Assembly: GCA_016748015.1 (NCBI GenBank)
Contig: JAAOMT010000557.1
Location: 126,001-139,974 of the forward strand
DNA: 13,974 nucleotides
Direction of reading: 5' to 3'
From: Geosiphon pyriformis
Lineage: Eukaryota > Glomeromycota > Glomeromycetes > Archaeosporales > Geosiphonaceae
Shown here piece by piece: positions 1 through 8,690 of the stretch (within the stretch, counting starts at the first letter, position 1; each line of letters starts with the position of its first letter). The position numbers were made by a program, and so were the translations under genes. The notes under the pieces are model-generated. The model was given only the letters and a program-made list of their open reading frames with translations. It was not told the DNA's origin and did no database searches.

Positions 1-245
1 TATAATATTAATTATTTAATTTTAACATATTATTATTTTAATATTATATAAATATTATAAGTATTTAATAAAACCAATAAAACATTAAATTTTTTATATT
101 ATTCAAATTTTATACAAAATGTTAAAATAAATAAATTTTATAATAAAATACAAGTTTTAAAATTATAAAATTATAATACATATAACTTAATTTCATAAAT
201 ATTATTGTTTTTAACATTAATATTTAATTAAACAATTAAATTATA
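1..245. other. AT-rich intergenic spacer
   Basis: Almost only A and T, made of short A and T runs, with no coding frame of useful length and no recognisable repeat unit. Base composition changes sharply near 245, where GC-containing sequence leads into the SWT1 promoter. The same kind of DNA separates the other blocks of this window (4600-5300 and 12080-13050). Confidence 0.7.
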
Positions 246-266
246 AGATCTATTGGTAACTATTAC

Positions 267-272
267 CACGTG
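267..272. promoter_or_regulatory. CACGTG palindrome upstream of SWT1
   Basis: A perfect CACGTG hexamer lies 63 bases before the SWT1 ATG, just after the AT-rich spacer ends. In fungi this core is bound by basic helix-loop-helix factors of the Cbf1/Pho4 type. Its position fits a proximal promoter element, but a single hexamer can occur by chance. No clear TATA box can be picked out in such AT-rich surroundings. Confidence 0.35.
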
Positions 273-334
273 ATATTCATTTTTATTGTTAAGGTCGTGC
301 CGCGAATCTCTGGTTTTCGAGTTTCTTTGACAAA

Positions 335-2533
335 ATGTCTGGAATATCTATTGATTGCATGGATATCGACGACGAGTGGACTTTACAAGATATTACCACT
401 CAAATTATTCAGTATCGCGAGAATAAAACCTTATTCTCTAACCAGGACGACTTTTTAGAAGTTTGTTTTCTGCTCATGCTTGCTATTCGTGCTTTTTGGT
501 CTAATCTTTTCTGTCTAGCTCTCAAATAATCTGTATTCCCCTTAGCCAGGTTTTCCCGCCAGCTCTTCCTGAAAAATGCGACAAACCACTTCATCGCGCC
601 ATTGTCGTGGTCGATACCAACTTTTTAATATCTCATTTATCATTTGTCAAAACCCTCGTTTACGAATACGCGAAAGCCTACCAACTCATAGTAATCGTAC
701 CATGGATAGTGTTACAAGAATTAGACGGTTTAAAAACCAGCCAACGAAAATCTGACCTGCCTGGAACTGGTCCATTGAACCAATTTCCCCAACAGGTTAA
801 TTTATCGACTCTGGCAAAAACAGCAATTGCATTTTTGCATAATTGCTTTATGAGTAAACAAGAGGGGGTTCGGGGCCAAAAACTCGATGAGAAATTGGAA
901 AAGTCTGAAGTAAGCCAAGTATCCGATCACAATGAATTATTTTAATGACGATAAAGAATAAGAAAATATCAACCTGAATTCCCAAATTCTGGATTCGATC
1001 TATTCGAATTCAACAGTGTAATGATGACAAAATCTTAGATTGTTGTAGGTATGGCTATGTTATTATAATATTTAGTAATATTATTTCATTCTAATCGAAT
1101 GAGATATATAAATGGCTTCTTATTTTGTAAAGATATTTCAAGTCGCGAACCAAATGTTCGACAACTTTATTGTCGAATGATAAAAACCTATGTGTTAAGG
1201 CAATGGTGCACGGTAGACAAGCAATTTATATTTAAATTTATGGACTAGTTCATTTTGATTGATAACCTTTTTTCTCTATTAGAAATCCCTACAGCATCCT
1301 ATCAAAATTTAGGTAAAGGGCTAGATGGTATTTTTGAGAGAATTCTCGAGAATGTCCCAAAATCACCTTTGCCATCGATAACCCTACAAGATAGAATTTA
1401 TCACAGTATTGTCGAGAATGATTGCAATTCCGAGGAAACTATTTTTTACACTCTTGTATGTTTCCCAACCATTCGCCTATTGCCCAGCATTTTGTTCTAA
1501 TTTTTATATTTTTATCAATATATTCAAGGATGAAGACACGGTTATGTTAGACTCCGATGAAATTGCGAATTCTATTTTGGAAGAGGATACATCTCAAGGC
1601 TCTGAAAACTTGAGATTTGTTTTGAAGGAAGATAAACCTTTACCCACTTCCAAAAGTGTGATTTGTCCTTTGAAGATGGATAAGACCCTGTACTCCTCCA
1701 TACATGCCCCTCGTGTTCTTAAGGAGAATGACCACATGGCCAAAAATTTTGAAAGCCAGCCTGTAGTAAAACATCATAGGTCTCTTGATTCCACTTTAGG
1801 TGGAGATGAAATCGTGCCCTTTTACTCAAGTTTACATGGAGAGGAAGATAAGTCTCTATACTCATCCATGCACGCACCAATTATTAATAAGCAATCTACG
1901 TTGCCGAAACAGAATCCCAATTCCTTTAGCTACAGTTTCAATTCATCAGAGAATTTGGTTGCTAGCCAAGACATGTCTCACAACTTATGCATAGATATTA
2001 TCCCATCGACGTTGGCCAATAGAAATTTAACAGAAAAGTTATACATGGGACCCGTGTTCACAAATCCACAAATTTCTGAAGAAATATTGGAACAATCGAT
2101 CAATTTGGCTCAAATAGAACTTGTGGACAACGTAATCATTCTTCTCGCATCATGTTTGCCCAATGCGATCAAACACCATTTCAACGAACTTCTCGGGGAT
2201 TGTTGGACTTATGCGATTACCGAACCCGAACCATGGTCATTAGCCAACATGCTCAAATTCATAGATAGATATTGGATCTCTGTTTTTTCAGACGTGTTTG
2301 ATCAATCCTATCAGATCAAGAATATGGCCATTCGACTTCATGCATTTGTAAAGCAGTGGCAACAAAATCAAAGGAGGAATTATAATGTTGGAGGGACCAA
2401 AGTTTTAGATATTGTGACCTTTTTACAAACTGCCGAGGTGATTCTGAGGATGGTTAATCAAAATATCGTTGATGAGGCCGCCCTTGTTCAAATTACTCAC
2501 AATTGGTGGAAAGAATTCCATCATACCCTCTGA
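335..2533 (+). CDS. SWT1: SWT1-like PIN-domain endoribonuclease, six exons
   Basis: Proposed exons: 335-460, 550-909, 1017-1048, 1133-1212, 1283-1455 and 1529-2533. Phases agree at every junction and give 591 codons plus TGA. Donors include GTAAGC (910), GTATGG (1049) and GTATGT (1456). The 89-nt first intron brings ATG 335 into frame with the PIN domain. PIN residues visible: VVVDTN (D64), LQELDGLK (E99), NDDKILDCC (D165/D166) and LLSNDKNL (D189), the acidic set expected of a metal-dependent nuclease. After a low-complexity linker (about 258-440), the last 140 residues match the helical C-terminal region of Swt1 (core around LASCLPNAIKHHF and EPEPWSLANM). Yeast Swt1 is an endoribonuclease of nuclear mRNP quality control associated with the nuclear pore/TREX-2. 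The catalytic residues look intact, so the gene is probably functional. Exon 3 is only 32 nt. The family call is firm; exact splice sites are inferred without transcript data. Confidence 0.88.
1682..1879 (+). repeat. Threefold YSS(I/L/M)H motif in the SWT1 linker
   Basis: The linker between the PIN domain and the C-terminal domain repeats a short peptide: KTLYSSIHAP (residues 309-318), FYSSLHGEED (355-364) and KSLYSSMHAP (365-374). The first and third copies agree at eight of ten positions. The copies sit in otherwise polar, probably disordered sequence. This suggests a short linear motif, perhaps a docking or phosphorylation site, but its function is unknown. Confidence 0.6.
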
Positions 2534-3075
2534 TTTTTGTTTTTATTTACATATATATTTCTTTTTATAATGCGTATTTGATCCTCATTCATCATATCTT
2601 TTGCCGTCATTTTTAGAGGCTATAGTAACATGTGATTTCTGGTCGGCATGGTTGATGGGTGTTTCCCTTTCGGGAAATGTATAACGAACCTTCCAGAGCC
2701 TCGTTATTCTATTTACAGTATTGAGTATTATATAGAATCTCCGTTTCAGCAATAGTTGTAGAGCATGTATAAACCTCTGAATGAGATGGCAATTTTCCAT
2801 TCATGTATATAGTAATCATTTAAAATAAATATTTCAATATTTGTTTGTAGAAGGCAGCACTTTAAGATAACATTTGTAAAAGTATATTGTAAGTCAATTT
2901 CTAGACTAAATATATCGTAGTACGAGTTGGTCTATTTTGACATTTTCAGGTGCCTTCATCTATTTATTCAATTGATTCAAAAATAATAATTAATTAAACA
3001 TCTTAAACTTAAGGATGTTAAGATGATCCACAAAGGTTTCTTTTTCTTTTTATCCAAAAACTAGCACTTTAATTC
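2534..3075. other. Intergenic region between convergent SWT1 and TSR3
   Basis: This stretch holds the 3' ends of two converging genes. It starts with T-rich sequence after the SWT1 stop. AATAAA occurs on the + strand at 2824-2829. The minus strand carries a 71-codon open frame at 2585-2800 that starts with ATG, but I recognise no family in it, and it could be chance. No RNA gene was seen. Confidence 0.5.
2963..2968 (-). terminator. Candidate polyadenylation signal of TSR3
   Basis: On the minus strand this reads AATAAA, about 108 bases past the TSR3 stop codon, in a U-rich context. That suits a 3' processing signal. The hexamer is common by chance in AT-rich DNA, so this is only a candidate. 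Confidence 0.3.
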
Positions 3076-4566
3076 TTAATTTTCATCCACGCTACTTTCC
3101 TCACTCTCTTCCTCATCCCGATCAGCGTGATTCGGGTTTTTGGCCAAGAACTCGTGCTCGTGTTCATAAAAATTGTCTGTAATATATAATTTATTACCAA
3201 CAATATTAAAATCTTTTCAAAAGTTTTTAATATTAAAGGTGATATATTCAAATACCTTTGCTACGCTTATTTCTATACTCCATTTCAATTTCATTTAACC
3301 ACTCGTTTTGAACTTTGACCACTTCTTGGGAATCTTCGCATGCAGCATATTTATCCAATAAAGTCCTATAAATAGATAAATTTTGAGAAACCGATTTGAA
3401 ATGAAAAATGCAATGATTATTTTAGTGATAGAAAAACTGAAGATTTAAGTGAAACATCTGGCTAACATTCTACCCACTTGTTAACCATAAAAAATGTATT
3501 TCCCCATTTAAATTTGGAAAGCAATTTTTCGGCATAGTTTGGGAACCCTATGATAGGTTATATTTGACCGAGATAATCAATAAAATACAAAAATCATATT
3601 GATAATAAACTGCAAATTTTCTTATATTTACCAGTTATATAAAAACATGCTGCATACGCCTCCACAGAGTTTAGTTTCCAAGGACGACCATAATTTATTG
3701 GGTTTGTAGCCACTAGGTACGGGACTATTTATTCGTAAATAATATTTTTTAAAACTCGGATTTTGGAAAATAATCACTTCAAAATTCCCATATCCATCAT
3801 TACGCAATCTATCATGCGATGTTTTCAGTTTCGTAAACGGTACATCTTCCAATCTCGCCCAAGAGCAATCTATCACTGCTAATCCATGTTCTTCCACTAT
3901 GAAGCGGTCCGCAGGAGAAACAGCTTGTTGCCCTTGTGGACTGTTAGCTTAATATTGTGAATAATGATAGCATCAAAATTACGAATTTCAAATTAGCTTA
4001 ACTAAATATGTATATACCTAAGAGTGATTCCCCGAAACCGATTTGATACCTTGAGTAGTTTCACCAAACCCAAACGTACGAGTTTTTTACCCGAGCACCT
4101 TTTAGGATCACAGTGATCAAAATCCTGGGTTGATTAAGAACTTAAACGTTGGTCAAGTATTTCGATAAGATAGCTAAAAAATATAGCTCGTAATCTAGGT
4201 TTTTGTTCATTCTAACCCAAATTCCCAAAGGCATCGGAAGGATTTCAGAATAATCGTCAGTTTGAATTTCTAAAAGATAATTGTATAGAAGAAATTGAGT
4301 TAATAATCATTTTAGTAGAATACACTAGCCAGAAGACAAACCCGTTTCAATGCCTTGGATATTTTCATCACTAAGAGAAGGCGAGTTGAAAAGGCCGGAT
4401 CATGACAGATTTAAGAAAATATTTTGCAAATCAAGAGTTTGGAAAGGAAGTATAGAACCTGAAAATATTTGAGATACCTTTTAGAAGTTTGTGGATCACT
4501 TATGGACCGTGAACCACTCGAAGCATCCCCTCTACGCTTAAAAGCATTTGATTTTTGCCTAGTCAT
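3076..4566 (-). CDS. TSR3: Tsr3-like 18S rRNA aminocarboxypropyltransferase, nine exons
   Basis: Proposed minus-strand exons: 4566-4478, 4370-4342, 4269-4217, 4124-4018, 3940-3804, 3724-3632, 3547-3478, 3365-3256 and 3176-3076. They total 789 nt with consistent phases: 262 aa plus TAA. Tsr3 transfers the aminocarboxypropyl group of S-adenosylmethionine to a hypermodified pseudouridine of 18S rRNA, a late cytoplasmic step of 40S maturation. Visible landmarks are [15 protein letters not shown] (58-72, the RLI-like N-terminal part), [14 protein letters not shown] (92-105), [15 protein letters not shown] (114-128), [17 protein letters not shown] (137-153), NSVEA (157-161), FKWG and [11 protein letters not shown]. 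The final 15 residues are highly acidic, as in many eukaryotic Tsr3 proteins. Intron 5 (3803-3725) lies inside an open frame, so a reading without splicing would lose the conserved RLLPYL block. Exon 2 is only 29 nt. The start chosen is the first in-frame ATG; a TTG lies nine codons upstream. The N-terminal exons (1-3) are less certain than the rest. Confidence 0.9.
4342..4370 (-). other. 29-nt micro-exon of TSR3 (exon 2)
   Basis: Exon 1 ends with two bases of a codon (AG), and this exon starts with T after a CTCTTAG acceptor. It reads [10 protein letters not shown] and leaves one base that joins exon 3 to read [10 protein letters not shown]. The flanking introns are 107 nt (4477-4371) and 72 nt (4341-4270). 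It is supported because it is the only combination I found that keeps frame from the ATG to the conserved domain and avoids the stop codons on either side. Confidence 0.6.
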
Positions 4567-5300
4567 TTTTTGAGTAAATTTTTGCAAAGCCAATTGATTT
4601 TAAGGATTGTGTTAATATCTCTTATTATTTATTATTTACAAAATAAATAATTAAAGGTGTAATGTTGTATTTATGATAACAAAATGATTAAAACAATAAA
4701 CATTTAACATAATGTTTTAAAAAATTGTGTATAAATTGTAAACAAAATTGATTTATATTTAACTATAATATAAATTAACCTCGACTATTTTTAATATAAT
4801 ACATAAATAATAAAATAAATATAAATTATATTAATAATATAAAAATTAATTTTTGGTATTTTTGAATAATTTAATATTGTAATATATTTTTGGTATTTGA
4901 AAATTGTTTTTGTAAGTTGTTTTTTTAATAATAAAATAAATTTTTAATAATAATTATTAATTACAATAATAATATTTTTGTAAAAAAATTATTTTTAAGA
5001 AATTTACTGTTTTAAAATTAAGCATTTACAAGTTAAACATTTTAAAGTGCTTGGTTAACTTGTTTACATTTGAGAATATAAATAAATTAATGTTAAAAAC
5101 TTGGCATTACATAATTTTAGCTAAAAATTTTATGTTAAAGAATTGGTTTCAAAAAACTTATAAGATTTTTGAATGTATTAAATTAATTTTAATTAAACAC
5201 AAAAATAAAATGTGAATTTTTACAATTAAAATAGAATTAAATCATAAAAATATATATATATATTTTTTAATAATTAAATAAATATAAAATAATTAAAAAA
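4567..5300. other. AT-rich spacer between TSR3 promoter and LINE
   Basis: The TSR3 5' side is followed by about 700 bases of nearly pure A/T with no credible gene. A 9-bp inverted repeat (ACAAGTTAA at 5028-5036 and its complement at 5055-5063) could form a hairpin but is weak in this composition. The stretch ends in a run of A (about 5294-5308) where the retroelement begins. Confidence 0.6.
5275..5288 (+). repeat. Candidate target-site duplication, left copy
   Basis: TAAATAAATATAAA occurs here and again at 12066-12079, right after the LINE tail. A 14-bp match flanking the element would suit a LINE target-site duplication. Against it, the left copy is about 20 bases from the apparent element start, and the sequence is pure A/T, where chance matches are common. 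Confidence 0.3.
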
Positions 5301-5308
5301 AAAAAAAA

Positions 5309-5444
5309 CTTCTTTCTTTCGTTCATCTCAAATTCCCAAAAAGAGTCAAAAAGTTTTTTTGAAAAAAGTTTTTTCAACATTCAGTACGATAAAACCAAAC
5401 CATTTTTTGATTTTAAGACCATTGTTGGCCTTAGTATTGCTATC
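5309..5444 (+). other. LINE 5' leader
   Basis: About 135 bases between the A-run that closes the spacer and the ORF1 ATG. It begins with a CT-rich stretch (CTTCTTTCTTTCG) and has A/T runs afterwards. It would be the 5' UTR and, in LINEs generally, the place of an internal promoter. No specific promoter element was recognised. Confidence 0.45.
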
Positions 5445-7040
5445 ATGAAGAAGGCTGCTGAAAAATCTGGTGCTGGTGGGAGTTTTAAGCCTGTTTTGCC
5501 AAGAAAGAAGAGGAAAAGTGTTGCTTTGGAGGAGGATATTAGCAGAAAAGGGGTGCCAACTGAAGTGCCAAATGGTCGTTTATGGAGTTTTGAGACTGGT
5601 AACACCACCAAGTCTAAGAACATTGATATAGAAAAAAAATGTCTTGTAGAAGAAACTAGCTTTGACTTTGGTAAAAATGGGACTATGGCTGATATGGATC
5701 ATAATCAGACATCTAAGGGGCCAAGTATGATAACTAAGAAAGCATTGGGCAAACCATTGGGGAAGATAGATTTTTCAGATCATGGTAATAATGATGATAT
5801 TCTTTTTGATGTCCTCTTAGAACTTCCCCTATCCTTGAAGAATTTAGTTTCTATTTCTGTTAGAAAATCTTTTGCTTTAGATATAGGCTTGGATAAAGTG
5901 GTTGGAAAGTCATCTCAAGAAAAGCTAATGGTAGTTAGGAAATTGTTTTCGAGAGTTAATGGTTTTGGAGGGGCCTCTACCTCCTCAAAATTTTCTGAAA
6001 TCATCTGCACTTTCTTTACTTCTGAATCTAGTTTGGCACAAGCCACAAAAAAGGCAAGAGTGGCAAATATTTTGGTAAACATTAATCTTAAGAAATCAAC
6101 TGGTCATTCAGATCAAGCTGTAATAGTTAAGAAAATTCCAGTTGGGACATCAACTGAGACTGTGCATGCTGTACTGTCTATGTTTGGCATAAATGAGTCG
6201 ATCAAAATGCAATTGGTAAGGCTGTGGCAAAAAGCAATAGTTGAATTTGGTGAGATTGACCAGGCTGATTTGGCTGCAGCTCGCTGGTCTATCTTGATTG
6301 AAAAAGATGCTGTTTGTGTGGCCAAGACTAATAATGACAAAGAATCATGGGATGCTAGGAATCATCACAGGGCTCTGCTTTACACTCTGCCAATGGGAAC
6401 AACTGCTCATGACATCTGGAATTTTGTTGGTTCTGTGGGTAGAAAAACCTGTATGATCGATCATCATCCTGTTATGTATGCTTGGGCCAGATGTGCCATT
6501 GTTTGCTTTAATTTAGCTGATTCCTTGGATGCTGTTATGGACACTACTTCAGTGTTAAGAGGTGTGAATCTGTGTTGGTCTTGTCTGAGTCTTTCTAAAT
6601 GTGTTAAGTGTGGGAATTTGGATCACACATCATTGGGCTGTTCTGTAAATAGGAATCTTTTCTCTGGTAGATCATCTCGCAGAATGCTTTCAGATGTAGA
6701 TAAAAGCAGACTGGCTGCCATCTATGCCAAACGTTCAGCTTTAGTCACTCAACCAGTTGCTTTTGGTGGTGCTTTGTGGGCTAGTGTTGTTGGTGGGTCT
6801 TCTTTCCCTCCTCTCTCTGGTCAGAGCATTTCTTCAAAAAATGGCTTCTTTTCAGAGATAAAGCCTACCCCACTGTTGTCTTTGGAAATGAATAATAGGT
6901 TTGCCACTCTTGAGCACAGTCTTGCCAGCCTCGCAGAGCATGTTGATAAGCTGGCTAAGAGGTTAGACACACCTGGGCCAATGGTTTCCCAGTTTAGTCT
7001 TAGATGTCAGCCATTAATAACTCCTTTATCACAGAATTAA
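5445..7040 (+). CDS. LINE ORF1 protein: RRM-like folds, CCHC zinc knuckle, coiled coil
   Basis: A 531-aa frame without internal stops. Family ORF1 proteins bind the element's RNA and act as nucleic-acid chaperones in the retrotransposition particle. A basic cluster RKKRK (20-24) could be a nuclear localisation signal. Two stretches look like RRM-type folds by pattern: about 222-295 (begins AVIVKKIPVGTSTETVHAVL) and about 305-380 (HRALLYTLPMGTTAHDIW). A textbook C-x2-C-x4-H-x4-C knuckle spans C386-C399 (CVKCGNLDHTSLGC). Residues about 482-508 (RFATLEHSLASLAEHVDKLA) form heptad-like coiled coil. The frame stays open for 64 more codons past TAA 7038 until TGA 7233, so the stop may be a CAA-to-TAA change in a protein once longer or fused to ORF2. 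The product may still be translated. It belongs to an inactive element and is not a host gene unless selection can be shown. Confidence 0.85.
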   Translation: MKKAAEKSGAGGSFKPVLPRKKRKSVALEEDISRKGVPTEVPNGRLWSFETGNTTKSKNIDIEKKCLVEETSFDFGKNGTMADMDHNQTSKGPSMITKKALGKPLGKIDFSDHGNNDDILFDVLLELPLSLKNLVSISVRKSFALDIGLDKVVGKSSQEKLMVVRKLFSRVNGFGGASTSSKFSEIICTFFTSESSLAQATKKARVANILVNINLKKSTGHSDQAVIVKKIPVGTSTETVHAVLSMFGINESIKMQLVRLWQKAIVEFGEIDQADLAAARWSILIEKDAVCVAKTNNDKESWDARNHHRALLYTLPMGTTAHDIWNFVGSVGRKTCMIDHHPVMYAWARCAIVCFNLADSLDAVMDTTSVLRGVNLCWSCLSLSKCVKCGNLDHTSLGCSVNRNLFSGRSSRRMLSDVDKSRLAAIYAKRSALVTQPVAFGGALWASVVGGSSFPPLSGQSISSKNGFFSEIKPTPLLSLEMNNRFATLEHSLASLAEHVDKLAKRLDTPGPMVSQFSLRCQPLITPLSQN

Positions 7041-7252
7041 GGAGCGGATATAGTAATGAGTGAGAGTTTGGGTGTGGCCACTAGTGGTGAGACTGTAGTA
7101 GGAGTGGTGGTTTTCAATCCCTCAATTGTTTTGAAAATGGAAGAAACATTGAAGAATCTTTTGGTTATAGTTATGAATTTTTCGGCTAAATTGGACAATG
7201 CTGGTCAGGTACCTGTTATTTGTACTTCTCAATGACAGACCTGGTTTAGAAA

Positions 7253-7951
7253 TTGGCTATGTGTAATGTTCAGGGCATGAACAATCAAGCAAAACAAGAG
7301 GACATTATATATTGACATATGGACATAAACAATTTGGTCTCAATTTTTACAAAAATGAAGTTAAAAAGAAAGATTCAACTATGAATTGCCAATAAATTCA
7401 GTGGCATTCATGTGTTTACTTCTGGTTTGGATTCAGGTTATCTAGGTTTGAGTGTTACAGTAGTCATGAACAATTCTTTAGTTAGGCATGTATATAAGGT
7501 TTTGGAAGTTCCTGGTTGGCTTATCTCTATTAAGTTGCTTTTTAAAAACAAACTTTCAGTTTCAATTTTGGGGCTTTATGCTGGTGCCTCATTGGCTGCT
7601 CAGTTTTCTCAGGCTGATGCCATCAACTCTTTAATTGCAAGGGCAGTTAACAAATCTTTTTTCGTCATTCTCAGTGATGACTTCAATGAAAACAGTTCTC
7701 ACAAATGTGTGAGTTTTAAGAAATGCTTTGATCTTGGTCTGGTTAACTCTCTAGTCGGAAGCCCAGCTGCAAGATTACCCACTTGGTCCAATTCTAGAAG
7801 TGTTATAAGAACAATTGATTACGTGTTTGTTTCTCCAAATTTAGTTAATACAATAGTACATTGCAATGTTTCAGATGCTGGTGAGCATTTTAACATGGAT
7901 CACCAAGCTGTTTCTGTGTCGATGGGTTTGGGTGGACTTCTGGATATATGA
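7253..7951 (+). pseudogene. APE-type endonuclease domain of ORF2, degenerate
   Basis: This domain nicks target DNA to prime reverse transcription. Landmarks in order: LAMCNVQGMNNQ at the start, SIFTKMKLK where the catalytic ETKL box is expected, ILSDDFNENS (7670 on) in place of GDFN, RTIDYVFVSPNL, and MDHQAVSVS with the terminal Asp-His pair (7898-7903). The expected Glu codon reads AAA (7352-7354), and the Gly of GDFN is Asp. Stops at 7313 and 7382 interrupt it, and TGA 7949 ends the longest open part. Catalytic failure is inferred from these changes. Confidence 0.75.
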
Positions 7952-8690
7952 CTAACTTCCCTTCACAAACAAGCAAACAAAGATCAGTAGAAGTTCGATT
8001 TCAAGAGTGCGGATGCTGATAAATAGAATAATTTTAAAGACACATCATTAGCCAATACAATATTATTCTCGAATAAATTTGTCTCTTCTGTGAAGGCTTC
8101 AGATCTGAATGCACTGTGGAATGTTATTCACAAAGTAATGACTCTTTCAGCTAAAAGAACTTTCAAGAAAAAGTGGTTCAAGAATTATGATGAGATTTTT
8201 ACTAAGAAGTCTTTTAGATTCCACAAGCTTGAACTTTTGGTGTCTAAGATTGTGAAGGTCTTTCGACTGTTTTTGCATGATAAGTTCACTTTTCTTCTTA
8301 ACAAATGGAGTGGTCTTGATGCTGTCAATGCATCTTTGGTAAATTTACTCTTTGTTTTGGATTCCCATTTCAATGTAATTTGATCAGCATTGGCTAAGAT
8401 TAAGAAGACTTACAGAGTCTCTAAACTGATGGAATCTGGTCGTGCTTTGAAATCTTAAATCAGATCAGCAATTGATAAGAGAATAGAAAGTTTTGAATCT
8501 AATAAAGATCATACTATCAGAAGTGTGCTGGAGTATCCTTTTTACAAGGTGGTTTTGGATCATTTGGTTGTTAATAATAAGCTAGTTCTTGAACCCAATT
8601 TGGTCAAGTCCAAGGTGGACATAATTATGGAAGGTTGGACTAGAAAATGTATGGTGGTCGATAACATCCCTAGTGATTAGTCTTATCAAT
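7952..8690 (+). pseudogene. Linker between endonuclease and reverse transcriptase
   Basis: The ORF2 frame continues through here, broken by stops at 7988, 8024, 8381, 8456 and 8678. The recoverable peptide is lysine-rich and helical in character (FKKKWFKNYDEIF, FHKLELLVSKIVKVF, YRVSKLMESGRAL), with HTIRSVLEYPFYKVVLDHLV close to the RT domain. No catalytic motif is seen. This matches the helical region that separates EN and RT in fungal LINEs. Confidence 0.6.

Noticed and set aside
1059-1142. Alternative SWT1 intron 3 with donor GTTATT and acceptor CAAG
   Set aside because: It also keeps frame, but donor GTATGG at 1049 with acceptor AAAG at 1132 gives DCCRYFKSR, which fits the family better.
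1206-1248. 43-nt alternative SWT1 intron 4
   Set aside because: Too short compared with the other introns. The 70-nt intron 1213-1282 has a good pyrimidine tract and gives the expected VHEIPTASY.
2585-2800. 71-codon minus-strand frame between SWT1 and TSR3
   Set aside because: It starts with ATG but shows no recognisable family, no clear splice partner and no codon pattern like the neighbouring genes. It was kept only as a remark in the intergenic entry.
3069-3251. 60-codon minus-strand frame overlapping the end of TSR3
   Set aside because: It reads the last TSR3 intron and exon in another frame. The spliced frame gives the conserved, acidic TSR3 C-terminus instead.
4567-4593. TTG in frame upstream of the TSR3 ATG
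   Set aside because: Nine codons upstream and not an ATG; fungal nuclear genes rarely start at TTG, and the ATG at 4566 gives a normal N-terminus.
5028-5063. Hairpin with 9-bp arms
   Set aside because: Arms of this length are expected by chance in such AT-rich DNA, and no gene end or RNA element is nearby.
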